Counted from the first letter of the stretch, positions 17,654 to 26,479 are shown. The stretch: DNA of 32,602 bases from Deltaproteobacteria bacterium (GCA_023248955.1 JAHFDP010000050.1:1-32602), one strand, 5' to 3'. Notes: a model not told the origin generated them from the letters alone. Program-made: numbers and translations.

Positions 17654-19819
17654 TCAGTAAAAACGCTTTCCGTTCCGCGCGTTCTCCACCAGCAACGGCG
17701 CCGACTTGAAGCGCGCACCATGTTTCTGCTCCAGTCCCTCGAGCCGTTGCACGATCGCGTCCGCACCCTGTGCGTCGACGTACCGAAACGGTCCGCCCAG
17801 ATACGGTGGAAATCCGAGTCCAAAAAGCGCGCCCACGTCACCGTCGCGCGGCGAACGCAAAATCCCTTCGCCCAGACAGTGCGCAGCCTCGTTCACGAAC
17901 TGCAACGTGCATCGCTCAGCCATTTGGGCCGCCTCGAAATCTTGGCGCGGACCCGCGCCCAGCGTGGCGTAGACACTTTCGTCGACGCCTGCTTTTCGAC
18001 CCTTTTCATAGAGGTAAAAACCCTTTTTGGCCTTGCGACCGAGCCGTCCTTCCGTGACCAGTTTTTCCAAACCAGCCGGCGGCGCCAAGCGTGAACCGAA
18101 CGCGTGGTGCATCACTTTGCTCACCTTGTGACCAACGTCGATTCCCACTTCATCGAGCAACGTGATCGGCCCCACCGGCCAGCCGAAGTCCGTCAGCGCG
18201 CGGTCCAGCGTTTCGATTCGCGCACCTTCAGCGAGGAGAAACGCGGCTTCGTTCATGTAGGGCGCGAGAATCCGCGTAGTGTAAAAACCGGCGCCGTCAT
18301 TCACGACGATCACCGTCTTGCCCTGACGCTTGCCGACAGCGACCGCGGTAGCCACCGCTTCCGGCGCGGTCTTCGGCGTGGTGATCACTTCGAGCAGCGG
18401 CATTTTGTGGACCGGCGAAAAGTAGTGCATGCCCACCACGCTCTCGGGACGCCCCGCGGCCTGCTGCAATTCGCCAATCGGCAGCGAGCTCGTATTCGAC
18501 GCGAAGACCGTTCCTGGCCGCGTCGCCATTTCCGTTTCGCGCAACACGCGCCGCTTCAGCTCGAGATCCTCGAAGACGGCTTCGATGATCACCTCGCACG
18601 TTCCAAATCCGCTGGTATCGGTCGTGCCAGTCACCAACGCGAGCTTCTGCTGCGCGGCGAGCCGCGTGACCTGACGCTTCTTCACGCGCTCATCGAACAC
18701 CGCGCGCACCGCGGCCAGCCCGCGCCCCACGCCGTCGTCGTCTTTGTCTTTCAATCGCACCGCGTAGCCATTGTCCGCCGAGACCGCCGCGATGCCGCCG
18801 CCCATCAGCCCGCCGCCGATCACGCCGAGCTTCTTCACGGACCGCGCCTTCACGCCCGGCGCGACACCAGAATCTTTTTTCAATTCGTTGGTGGCGAAAA
18901 AAATTCCGATAAGCCGCTGCGCCACGTCGCCAACGATCAGCTCGCCAAAACGCTGCGCCTCCACATCGTAGCCGCGCGCGTTGCCTTTCTCGACACCCGC
19001 ACGCACTGCTTCCAGCACCGCCAACGGCGCGGGATAGTGACCGCGTGTCTTTTTCATGACCGACGTTCTGGCTTTGCGCCACATCACGCTGCGACCGATC
19101 GGCGTCTCCTCCAGCGCAGCTTGCGCCAAAAGCTTAGGGTCGAAAGGATTTTTGGAGAGCCGCGATTTAAATCCGCGGTCGAGCGTGAGCGATCCATCCG
19201 CGAGCGCGCGCGCACGCTGCTTGGCGATGGCCAGCAAAATCGGCCGCGGGACCACTTCATCGACCAGTCCAAGCTTCTTGGCCTTGGCCGGCCGCACATT
19301 TTTCCCAGTTAACAAAAGATCAAGTGCGTCGGCGATGCCGATGAGCCGCGGCAGGCGTTGCGTCCCACCCGCCGCGGGCAAGAGGCCCACCATCACCTCG
19401 GGCTGGCCCAGCATCGTCTTGGGGTCGTCGGTGCAAATTCGGTAGTGGCAAGCCAGCACCAATTCGCAACCGCCGCCCAGCGCGGCGCCGTTGATCGCGG
19501 CGACCACGGGTTTCTTCGAGGCTTCGATTCGCAAGGTTTGTTTCTGGGCCACGCGCACCATGGCCATCGCCTCGTCGGCGCTCTTCATGCCGGCGAACAT
19601 TTCGAGATCGGCGCCGGCGAGAAAATTGTCCGGTTTGCCGGAGATGAAGACGACCGCGCGAACGCTTGCATCCGCTTCCACCGTGTCCCAAACGCGCTCG
19701 AGCTCCGCAGCAGAACGCGGCGAAAGTTTGTTCACGCTCTCGCCGGGAAGATCCATGGTGATGACGGCGACGCCGTCGTCGATGTCGACACGGTAGATGG
19801 CGGATTCGTTTGCTGACAT
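17654..19819 (-). CDS. fadJ: Fatty acid oxidation multifunctional enzyme, alpha subunit (FadJ/FadB type)
   Basis: 721 aa. The N-terminal enoyl-CoA hydratase domain has LAGADLEMF, GGGCELVLACHYRI with Glu119 and LGQPEVMVGLLPAAGGTQRLPRL with Glu141. The central NAD-binding 3-hydroxyacyl-CoA dehydrogenase domain begins KLGVIGGGLMGGGIA, with catalytic His in GMHYFSPVHKMPLLEV. Two C-terminal HAD domains follow. Together they carry out the hydration and oxidation steps of beta-oxidation. The start is ATG 19819 behind GGAG; a longer frame to 19840 lacks a ribosome site. It lies downstream of fadI on the same strand, so the pair encodes both subunits of the trifunctional complex. Assignment to FadJ rather than FadB follows from the FadI-type partner. 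Confidence 0.93.
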   Translation of the reverse strand: MSANESAIYRVDIDDGVAVITMDLPGESVNKLSPRSAAELERVWDTVEADASVRAVVFISGKPDNFLAGADLEMFAGMKSADEAMAMVRVAQKQTLRIEASKKPVVAAINGAALGGGCELVLACHYRICTDDPKTMLGQPEVMVGLLPAAGGTQRLPRLIGIADALDLLLTGKNVRPAKAKKLGLVDEVVPRPILLAIAKQRARALADGSLTLDRGFKSRLSKNPFDPKLLAQAALEETPIGRSVMWRKARTSVMKKTRGHYPAPLAVLEAVRAGVEKGNARGYDVEAQRFGELIVGDVAQRLIGIFFATNELKKDSGVAPGVKARSVKKLGVIGGGLMGGGIAAVSADNGYAVRLKDKDDDGVGRGLAAVRAVFDERVKKRQVTRLAAQQKLALVTGTTDTSGFGTCEVIIEAVFEDLELKRRVLRETEMATRPGTVFASNTSSLPIGELQQAAGRPESVVGMHYFSPVHKMPLLEVITTPKTAPEAVATAVAVGKRQGKTVIVVNDGAGFYTTRILAPYMNEAAFLLAEGARIETLDRALTDFGWPVGPITLLDEVGIDVGHKVSKVMHHAFGSRLAPPAGLEKLVTEGRLGRKAKKGFYLYEKGRKAGVDESVYATLGAGPRQDFEAAQMAERCTLQFVNEAAHCLGEGILRSPRDGDVGALFGLGFPPYLGGPFRYVDAQGADAIVQRLEGLEQKHGARFKSAPLLVENARNGKRFY

Positions 19820-19851
19820 GCGTTCTCCGGTTGTTGTCATGGCCTTGATAT

Positions 19852-19979
19852 CCCCTCCCCCTCTGCGGGGGGAGGGCTAGCGGCGATGCCAAGTGAAATG
19901 ACGTTCACCCCCACCCTAACCCTCCCCCGTCATGGGGGAGGGGAATAGCACTGACCCTCCCCTCGTCACGGGGCAGGGG
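19852..19979. repeat. Three successive GC-rich hairpins between fadI and fadJ
   Basis: Hairpin 1 is 19853-19876 (CCCTCCCC / GGGGAGGG). Hairpin 2 is 19920-19942, perfect, CCCTCCCCC-GTCAT-GGGGGAGGG. Hairpin 3 is 19955-19979, imperfect, CCCTCCCC / CGGGGCAGGGG. They fill the 180-bp gap downstream of fadI and upstream of fadJ, giving a repeat-type intercistronic region. They could protect the fadI transcript end or lower fadJ expression. Confidence 0.8.
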
Positions 19980-19999
19980 AATCACGCGCTACTTGCTCC

Positions 20000-21286
20000 C
20001 TAATTCCGTTCCACCACCACTGCCGCACCAAATCCGCCCGCCGCGCAGACCGTCAGCAACGCGAACTGTCCACCGCGCCGTTTCAGTTCGTTGAGGGCCG
20101 TCATCACCATGCGAGCGCCGGTCGCCGCAAACGGATGCCCGAGCGCAATCGATCCGCCATTCACGTTGAGCTTCTCCGGATCCACTTCGCCGGGCGCGCG
20201 CGTGCCAAGCATGCGCTCATCGTAAAATTTTTGCGAGGCCATCGCCTGCACGTTGGAGAGCACTTGCGCGGCAAACGCTTCGTGCATCTCCACCAAATCC
20301 ATCTCGGCAAGTGAAAGTCCTGCACGGGCCAGCGCGATCGGCGCAGCCAGCGGCGGTGCTTGCAAAAGCTGCCACGCGGGATCGACCGCGGCGTATGCGT
20401 AGCTCTTCAGAAAACCAAGCGGCGTGCGGCCTTCCGCTTTGGCGCGCTCTTCGCTCATCAAGAGCAGCGCGCTCGCGCCATCCGTCAGCGGAGACGCATT
20501 TCCGGCGGTGATCGTTCCATATTTGCGATCGAACACCGGCGGCAATTTGCCGTAGCTCGCCAACTCCGAATCCTTGCGTACGATGTTGTCTTCCTTCACG
20601 TGCGTGGAAAATTTAGGAGGCACGTGCACGGTCATCACCTCATCCGCGTATTTTCCCGCGGCCCAAGCCGCCGCCGCGTTGGTGTGCGATCGATGCGCCA
20701 GCACGTCTTGCGCTTCGCGGGAGATGCCATTCTCCTTGGCCATCTTCTCGCCGCTCTCGCCCATGGTGAGGCCCGTCGTCGGCTCGGCCAACGCTGGCGG
20801 CACCGGAAGAAGATCACGGCCCTTCACGCCGGCAAACGCGCCCAACTTCGCTTTCAGCGATCGCCCTTTCGAAGCCCCGACGATCGCGCGCGCCAGCGGC
20901 CGCGACACCGCAATCGGAACATCCGACAAACACTCCGCGCCACCGGCGATCGCGCTCTCTGAAAATCCGAGCATGATGCTTTGCGCGGCATTCGTCATGG
21001 CTTGAATTGCCGTTGCGCAGGCGAGCGATACTGAGTGTGCACGCGTCCGGCGATCGAGACCGCTGGTCAACACGATTTCGCGCGCGATGTTCGCCGTCAG
21101 TGCGGAGGGAATGACCTGACCGTAAACCAACTCATCGACCTCGGTCGGCCTCAGCTCGGCACGCTGCATAAGCTCGGACACCACGATGCACCCCAACTCG
21201 AGCCCGGACAGCTCGGCGAAAGGTCCACCCGACTTCACGAACGGTGTGCGCAGACCAGCAACGACAGCGACGCGGCGAGTGGACAC
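20000..21286 (-). CDS. fadI: Acetyl-CoA acyltransferase, thiolase beta subunit (FadI type)
   Basis: 428-aa thiolase that cleaves 3-ketoacyl-CoA to acetyl-CoA in beta-oxidation. The nucleophile Cys90 is in VSLACATA. NVNGGSIALGHPFAATGAR carries the catalytic His. The second active-site Cys is in TVCAAGGFGAA. Length and the N terminus RVAVVAGLRTPF fit the FadI branch. GTG 21286 is chosen because GGGAGG lies 5 bases upstream; a GTG at 21292 is too close to it. A perfect -35 box, TTGACA, is found upstream. It is transcribed ahead of fadJ on the same strand. Confidence 0.94.
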   Translation of the reverse strand: MSTRRVAVVAGLRTPFVKSGGPFAELSGLELGCIVVSELMQRAELRPTEVDELVYGQVIPSALTANIAREIVLTSGLDRRTRAHSVSLACATAIQAMTNAAQSIMLGFSESAIAGGAECLSDVPIAVSRPLARAIVGASKGRSLKAKLGAFAGVKGRDLLPVPPALAEPTTGLTMGESGEKMAKENGISREAQDVLAHRSHTNAAAAWAAGKYADEVMTVHVPPKFSTHVKEDNIVRKDSELASYGKLPPVFDRKYGTITAGNASPLTDGASALLLMSEERAKAEGRTPLGFLKSYAYAAVDPAWQLLQAPPLAAPIALARAGLSLAEMDLVEMHEAFAAQVLSNVQAMASQKFYDERMLGTRAPGEVDPEKLNVNGGSIALGHPFAATGARMVMTALNELKRRGGQFALLTVCAAGGFGAAVVVERN

Positions 21287-21313
21287 GAACACCTCCCAAG
21301 ACGTGAGCGCGCG

Positions 21314-21342
21314 ACGCTAGGGCCGTCAACGCATCGTGTCAA
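21314..21342 (-). promoter_or_regulatory. Candidate fadI promoter
   Basis: On the minus strand, TTGACA (21342-21337) is followed after 17 bp by TAGCGT (21319-21314). The -35 box is perfect and the -10 box is weak (3 of 6). The start would fall about 20 bases before the fadI GTG. No clear FadR-type operator is seen. Confidence 0.35.
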
Positions 21343-21442
21343 TCGCCCAACGAAAGCGTCGCGTGTGACGAACCGCGTCTTGCCAATGCGAAACCGCGAG
21401 TGTTAGGCCGCGCCCACGTTTCTCTTAACGAAAGGATCCGAA

Positions 21443-22849
21443 ATGTTCCGCAAGATTTCGCTCGCACTGCTCTTCCCTGCCATCGCCTTCGCCACGCCCA
21501 CGCGCGTCGTTTCGCTTGGCGATCAAAACTTTTTCATCGAGGATGAATCGAACGTCTTCCTCTTCCCCGCCGCAGTTTCGCGGAACGGTCAATACTTTTC
21601 ATTGGATCTGGCCAGCAACATCGCCCCCAACGGCACGACCGCCGGCCCGGTCGCCGGAGCGCCGCCAGCCACCACGTCTCAACTCAGCCAACTCCAGCAG
21701 ACCGCCGGTGGCGGCGCCTTCCTCCGCATGGGCCAGAAGCTGACGCTCGGCGTGTGGACCAGCGACTACACCGACAGCACCGTCGGAAACTTCTTCACCT
21801 CGGTAAGCCACTTCCCGGCCGACGCCAACAAGGGCAAGTTCGAAACGCTGGCCACGCTGGCCGGCCTTGCCACCGGCAGTCCCGAGCGAAAATACGACGT
21901 CTTCGCCAGCTACCTCCTCGGTGAAACGCTCGCCGGCGCCGTGCATCTCTCCTACGGCAGCGACGGCGCTACCGCGGTCGACACCAAGGCCAAGCGCGAT
22001 CCCGACAGCTTCACCGCGCGCGAAGTTCGTTTGTCGATGGGCCTCTCCAGCGGCGGCAAGGACGACGACGGCTTCGACACCAAACTCGAAATTCAGCACT
22101 TCGGCGCCGACTACACGCTCGACGGCCAGAGCCAATTCGTGAACGGCACGCTCGGCCTCGGCAACGGCGCTGATCTCACTGCGCGCTACCGCATGAAAGT
22201 GAGCCCCTACTGGACCTTCGTTCCCGGCTTCAAATACGCCGTCCAGTCCTTTTCGCTTCGCGAAGATTCGCTCCTCGGGCCGTTCGGCAGCCCCAAGCAC
22301 ACCGATCTTCCAGCAGCGGAAGCACGCGATCACTCGATGACCAACCACACCTTGGTGTTTCTTGCGGGCGGCAAGCTCAAGGCCACCGACCGCGTGAACT
22401 TCTGGGGCTCGGTTGGCGTGGGGTTCGCCTACTCCGGTGCCAGCGCCAAAATCAATCTCAAGAATGGCGGCCCAACCAACAACGTGACGCTCGGTGAATC
22501 GACCTGGATCTGGATGGCGCCCTCGGTGCGCATGGGCCTCGAGGCGCAGCTCAACGATTGGCTCGTGTTCCGCGGCGGCGTGCGCAAGGACGTGCTCTAC
22601 AAGTCCGGAGACAAGTCGCTCGACGATCCGAACACCAGCGGCAATTCGAAAGACGCGCAGACGTTCGGCGACCTCGGTATCAACGAGGGCGTAGCGGGTT
22701 GGGCGGGGTTCGTTGGCTTTGGCGTGAAGTACAGCGGCCTGGTGGCCGACTTGCTGTTCGATCCGCAATTCTTTTTCCGCGGACCGAATTTCGTCTCTGG
22801 CGCCAGCGGAAATCTGGCCACGCGCGCGACGCTCAGCTACGCGTTTTAA
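21443..22849 (+). CDS. Putative outer-membrane beta-barrel protein
   Basis: 468 aa. The N-terminal signal peptide MFRKISLALLFPAIAFA is cleaved before TP. The mature protein alternates polar and hydrophobic residues through many Gly/Asp-rich strands and ends in SYAF, the terminal Phe typical of BAM-inserted barrels. The opening DQNFFIEDESNVFLFPA is a conserved-looking N-terminal motif I cannot name. The codons are strongly biased to GC-ending forms and the start ATG has AAGGAT upstream, both suggesting strong expression. It is divergent from fadI. Its position beside beta-oxidation genes raises the idea of lipid uptake, but I do not see FadL signatures. It could equally be a porin. Confidence 0.7.
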   Translation: MFRKISLALLFPAIAFATPTRVVSLGDQNFFIEDESNVFLFPAAVSRNGQYFSLDLASNIAPNGTTAGPVAGAPPATTSQLSQLQQTAGGGAFLRMGQKLTLGVWTSDYTDSTVGNFFTSVSHFPADANKGKFETLATLAGLATGSPERKYDVFASYLLGETLAGAVHLSYGSDGATAVDTKAKRDPDSFTAREVRLSMGLSSGGKDDDGFDTKLEIQHFGADYTLDGQSQFVNGTLGLGNGADLTARYRMKVSPYWTFVPGFKYAVQSFSLREDSLLGPFGSPKHTDLPAAEARDHSMTNHTLVFLAGGKLKATDRVNFWGSVGVGFAYSGASAKINLKNGGPTNNVTLGESTWIWMAPSVRMGLEAQLNDWLVFRGGVRKDVLYKSGDKSLDDPNTSGNSKDAQTFGDLGINEGVAGWAGFVGFGVKYSGLVADLLFDPQFFFRGPNFVSGASGNLATRATLSYAF

Positions 22850-22852
22850 AAA

Positions 22853-23188
22853 CTAGCGCGTCCAGGTTTCCATCAACGTTCGCAAGTAGTCCCACGAGTA
22901 GATACCCGTTGCGTGCTGGTCGCTGAAGGCAAGCGCCAGCGCGTAACGGCCACTCTCGGTGAGGCCGGCGATGCGCAGATCCGCGGGCACCGCCGCTTCG
23001 TTGATGGTGCGCTTTCCCGACCACTCATCGACGCAACCCGCGCAGGGACAGGCCAGCCGCAGCGCGCGCGCGGCGTAGGCGTAGGCCTTCTTGTCGTCCC
23101 ATTCGACGTGAATGAGCTCGGGTGTGTGTGACCAGGAAATCGGCCGATGCTTTTTTTGAGGCGGCTTGATGTCGTCGAGAATGCCCAT
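22853..23188 (-). CDS. DUF971 (GBBH-like N-terminal) domain protein
   Basis: 111 aa with the whole domain visible: CPCAGCVDEWSGKRTI, then VPADLRIAGLTESGRYALALAFSDQHATGIYSWDYLR. The domain is known as the N-terminal part of gamma-butyrobetaine hydroxylase-like proteins and as a C-terminal domain of HCF101, a plant Fe-S scaffold/carrier of the Mrp family. Small free-standing versions are widespread and uncharacterised; the Cys pair suggests metal or Fe-S handling. The gene starts 2 bp after the pdhC stop, so it is very likely the last gene of the pyruvate dehydrogenase operon. It converges on the barrel gene with 3 bp between stops. Confidence 0.88.
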   Translation of the reverse strand: MGILDDIKPPQKKHRPISWSHTPELIHVEWDDKKAYAYAARALRLACPCAGCVDEWSGKRTINEAAVPADLRIAGLTESGRYALALAFSDQHATGIYSWDYLRTLMETWTR

Positions 23189-23190
23189 CG

Positions 23191-24405
23191 CTACAGCACC
23201 ATCCGCAGCGGTTGCTCGAGCGACTCGCGAAGCGTTTGCAAAAATTTCGCGCCGGTCGCGCCATCGATCACGCGGTGATCGCCCGAGAGCGTAACGGTCA
23301 TGCGCGTGCCCACGGTGAGCGCGTCGCCGACGACAACGGCCCGTTTCTCCACCGCGCCCACGGCGAGAATCGCGGCTTGCGGCGGATTGATGATGGCCGA
23401 AAATTCACGAATGCCGAACATGCCAAGGTTCGACACGGTGAAGGTTCCGCCCTCGTACTGCGCCGGTTTGAGCTTGCGCGCGCGCGCCTGCTCGGCCAGC
23501 TCACGCGCTTCGGTTCCAAGCTGGGCAATCGATTTTCGCTGCGCATCGCGAATCACCGGCGTGATCAAACCCTCGTCAATGGCCACGGCCACGCCGAGGT
23601 GCACCGCCCCCGAAATGAAAAACGTCTCGCCGCGGTAGCTGGCATTCACCTGCGGATGCTTCCCCAGCGCGACGACGCAAGCGCGCAGCACGAGATCGTT
23701 CACACTCGCCTGCGTGCCTATCTCCTTGAGTTGCGCGCGCAGATCCATGGCGCGCGCCATGTCGATGTCAGCGGTCAAATAAAAGTGCGGCACGCCCGGC
23801 TTCGACTCGGTCATCCGCTTGGCGATGGCCTTGCGCATCTGCGATAGCTCAACCTCGCGATCGACCGCAGCCGCCGTGGGCGCGGTTTTGCCACCGATCT
23901 CCTGATCCACGTCCGCGCGAATAATCCGCCCACTCGGACCGGAGCCTTGCACGCGCGTAATGTCGACACCGCGCTCACGTGCAATCCGCCGCGCCAACGG
24001 CGACGCTTTCACCCGACCGGGCGTCACGTCATGATTCGCATTTCGCACACCCTGCCGCATCATCGTCTCCGTTGCCTTTGCGGCTACGGCTGCGGCTGCC
24101 GTTGACGCTGACGTGGTCGTTGACGGCGACGGCGACATTCCCGCCACCATCCCCTCCACCGATTCCCCCGCCTCGCCAATCACCGCAATCGCCACACCAA
24201 TTTTGACCGTCTGCCCTTCCTTCGCCAACTGCTTCAAGAGCACGCCTCCGTCAATCGACTCCACATCGAGGTTGGCCTTGCTGGTCTCCACCTCGGCGAT
24301 CGCCTCTCCCGGCTCGACGCGCTCACCTTCTTTTTTCTTCCAGTGCCGAATGGTCCCCTCGGCCATTTCGTCAGACAGTTTGGGCATCAAAATTGGCGTA
24401 GCCAT
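23191..24405 (-). CDS. pdhC: Dihydrolipoamide acetyltransferase, E2 of pyruvate dehydrogenase
   Basis: 404 aa. Residues 1-80 are a single lipoyl domain with the lipoylated Lys43 in EVETSKANLDVES. An Ala/Ser/Thr linker follows (about 85-125). The peripheral-subunit binding domain is KASPLARRIARERGVD to GPSGRIIRADV (about 133-166). The catalytic domain ends with LSGDHRVIDGATGA, the acyltransferase HRxxDG motif. Its product transfers acetyl groups from E1 to CoA. It lies 10 bp after pdhB with GAGGA before its ATG. No E3 (lipoamide dehydrogenase) gene is in the window. Confidence 0.95.
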   Translation of the reverse strand: MATPILMPKLSDEMAEGTIRHWKKKEGERVEPGEAIAEVETSKANLDVESIDGGVLLKQLAKEGQTVKIGVAIAVIGEAGESVEGMVAGMSPSPSTTTSASTAAAAVAAKATETMMRQGVRNANHDVTPGRVKASPLARRIARERGVDITRVQGSGPSGRIIRADVDQEIGGKTAPTAAAVDREVELSQMRKAIAKRMTESKPGVPHFYLTADIDMARAMDLRAQLKEIGTQASVNDLVLRACVVALGKHPQVNASYRGETFFISGAVHLGVAVAIDEGLITPVIRDAQRKSIAQLGTEARELAEQARARKLKPAQYEGGTFTVSNLGMFGIREFSAIINPPQAAILAVGAVEKRAVVVGDALTVGTRMTVTLSGDHRVIDGATGAKFLQTLRESLEQPLRMVL

Positions 24406-24415
24406 TTAAAATCCT

Positions 24416-25396
24416 CTATTCACGATAACAGGCGCGTTTCGCCGCGGCGGCGATCGTTTCCGCCGTGGGCAGCGCGAGATGTTCCAGACTCTTCGCATAA
24501 GGCATCGGTCCATCGATCCCGTGCACGCGCTCGACCGGTGCGTCGAGATCGTCGAATCCCGTCGTCGACACCAGCGCCGCCACGCTTGCGCCAACACCGG
24601 CCCACGGCCAACCTTCCTCGATAACCACGCAGCGATTCGTCTTCGCCACCGACGTCAAAATCGCTGCTTTGTCGACCGGCCGCACGGTGCGCAGGTCGAT
24701 CACTTCCGCGTCGATCCCTTCTTTGGCTAGCAGCTCAGCCGCATCCAGCGTGGCGTAAACCATCTTTGACCAGGTGACGAGCGTGACGTCCTTACCCTCC
24801 CGTTTCACCTCGGCCTCGCCAATGGGAATAATATATTCGTTATCTGGAACGTCGCCTTTGAGTCCGTACAGCGTCTCACCCTCGATGCAGATCACCGGGC
24901 TCTCATCGCGAATGGCGCTCTTCAAAAGCCCCTTCACGTCGCGCGGCGTGGCCGGCATCACCACTTTCAATCCGGGAATGTGCGCGTACTGCGCCTCCAG
25001 ACATTGCGAATGCTGCGCGCCGAGTTGGTGCGCCGCGCCGCCCGGACCGCGAAAGACCGCTGGGCAGCGGAACTGTCCCGCGCTCATCGAATAGATTTTC
25101 GCCGCGTTGTTGATCACCTGATCGAGCGCCAGCACAGCGAAGTTCATGGTCATGAATTCAATGACCGGCCGCAGCCCCGCCATCGCCGCGCCCACGCCCA
25201 GCCCCGCAAATCCGGCTTCGCTGATCGGCGCATCAATCACGCGCTTCTCGCCGAAACGCTCGTAAAGTCCTTGGCTACACTTGAACGCGCCCTGGTAAAG
25301 CGCGACCTCTTCGCCCATCAGAAAAACACGATCATCGCGCTCCATCTCTTCGCGAAGCGCCTGCGCGATGGCCTCACGGTAAGCGATGACGGCCAT
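24416..25396 (-). CDS. pdhB: Pyruvate dehydrogenase E1 component, beta subunit
   Basis: 326-aa transketolase-like subunit. It shows VFLMGEEVALYQGAFKCSQGL (cofactor-site Glu region), the DAPISEAGFAGLGVGAAMAGLRPV strand, RGPGGAAHQLGAQHSQ, and the C-terminal transketolase domain around VTLVTWSKMV and DAEVIDLRTVRPVDK. With PdhA it forms the alpha2beta2 E1 that decarboxylates pyruvate using thiamine diphosphate. Its ATG overlaps the pdhA stop (TAATG), ensuring balanced production. A short AT-rich stretch encoding NEYIIPIG near 24830 departs from the local base composition. Confidence 0.95.
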   Translation of the reverse strand: MAVIAYREAIAQALREEMERDDRVFLMGEEVALYQGAFKCSQGLYERFGEKRVIDAPISEAGFAGLGVGAAMAGLRPVIEFMTMNFAVLALDQVINNAAKIYSMSAGQFRCPAVFRGPGGAAHQLGAQHSQCLEAQYAHIPGLKVVMPATPRDVKGLLKSAIRDESPVICIEGETLYGLKGDVPDNEYIIPIGEAEVKREGKDVTLVTWSKMVYATLDAAELLAKEGIDAEVIDLRTVRPVDKAAILTSVAKTNRCVVIEEGWPWAGVGASVAALVSTTGFDDLDAPVERVHGIDGPMPYAKSLEHLALPTAETIAAAAKRACYRE

Positions 25397-26373
25397 TAGG
25401 CGCGCTCCGGAGCGTTGTTATCGTTTGTAGGATGAATGTATTGCATCAGCTCCGACGCATCGGGCTCGGGCGACTCGTCGGCGAACTTCACCGATGCGTC
25501 AACCACGGCCTTCACTTCGGCTTCCATAGCCTTCCACTTGTCCTCGGTTATTTTCAAACGATCGCGCAGCGAAAGCACCGGGTCCTGCTTACGGTACGCC
25601 TCGAGCTCTTCCTTCGTGCGGTAGGTCGCCGGGTCCGCCATCGAGTGGCCGCGAAAACGGTAGGTGCGGCACTCCAGAACCGCAGGCTTCGATTCCTCGC
25701 GCGCGCGCTCGACCAAGCGCTCCGCGGCTTCGCGCACCTTGATGACATCCATGCCATCCACCCACTCGCTGTGCACGCCGAGGCCTTCCGATTTTTTGTA
25801 CAGCTCGGTCACCGCACTCGCGCGCGCCACCGCCGTGCCCATGCCGTAGCCGTTGTTTTCGATGATGCAGATCAGCGGCAAATTCCACAGCGCGGCCATG
25901 TTGAGCGACTCGTAATAGACGCCCTGATTCACCGCCGCGTCGCCGAGAAAGGCCTGCACCACCGTGCTATCGCCGCGGTACTTCGACGCGAACGCATAGC
26001 CAAGCCCGAGCGGAACTTGCCCGCCGACGATTCCGTAGCCTCCGAGGAACCGATGCTCCGCGGACATGATGTGCATCGAACCGCCCTTGCCGCGCGAGGT
26101 GCCGGTGGCCTTACCGAAAAGTTCCGCCATCACCGCTCCGGGAGGAACGCCGCGCACCAGCGCGTGGCCATGCTCGCGGTAGCCGCTGATGGCGTAGTCG
26201 TCTTTGTCGAGCGCGGTTAGGCAGCCGACGGCGACTGCTTCTTGGCCGATGTAGAGATGGCAGAAGCCGTTGATCTTGCCGAGCCCATACTGCTGGCCGG
26301 CCCGCTCCTCGAAGCGGCGGACCAAAAGCATGCGGGAAAGAAGACCGATTTGGGTTTCGCGAGAGAGCGCCAT
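25396..26373 (-). CDS. pdhA: Pyruvate dehydrogenase E1 component, alpha subunit
   Basis: 325 aa. ATG 26373 (MALSRETQIGLLSRMLLVRRFEE) gives the normal family N terminus; a frame extending to 26484 adds a basic non-conserved tail and is rejected. The thiamine diphosphate motif usually reads GDG...NN; here it is GDAAVNQG (from 144) and IENNGYGMGT (172-180), with Ala for the second Gly, a variation seen in some E1 alpha proteins. Phosphorylation-loop-like SMHIMS and RGHSMADPATYRT are present. First gene of the pdhABC-DUF971 operon. A perfect palindrome lies about 90 bp upstream. Confidence 0.95.
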   Translation of the reverse strand: MALSRETQIGLLSRMLLVRRFEERAGQQYGLGKINGFCHLYIGQEAVAVGCLTALDKDDYAISGYREHGHALVRGVPPGAVMAELFGKATGTSRGKGGSMHIMSAEHRFLGGYGIVGGQVPLGLGYAFASKYRGDSTVVQAFLGDAAVNQGVYYESLNMAALWNLPLICIIENNGYGMGTAVARASAVTELYKKSEGLGVHSEWVDGMDVIKVREAAERLVERAREESKPAVLECRTYRFRGHSMADPATYRTKEELEAYRKQDPVLSLRDRLKITEDKWKAMEAEVKAVVDASVKFADESPEPDASELMQYIHPTNDNNAPERA

Positions 26374-26461
26374 AGCGGCAGCGAATGTGCACTGAGCGTG
26401 AGAGCGGCGCAAGCTTTGCGAAGACCGCGCGTTCGCAGCTAGTCTCCTTAAGTCAGAAGTT

Positions 26462-26479
26462 CGCCGCATAAATGCGGCG
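26462..26479. promoter_or_regulatory. Perfect 18-bp palindrome upstream of pdhA, possible operator
   Basis: CGCCGCAT and ATGCGGCG arms flank a two-base AA centre, about 89 bp upstream of the pdhA start. No T-run follows on the minus strand, so a terminator is unlikely. It is placed where a repressor or activator of the pyruvate dehydrogenase operon might bind. The protein that binds it, if any, is unknown. Confidence 0.4.

Noticed and set aside
18104-19312. 402-codon plus-strand frame across fadJ
   Set aside because: Antisense to the conserved FadJ domains; His/Arg-rich shadow composition.
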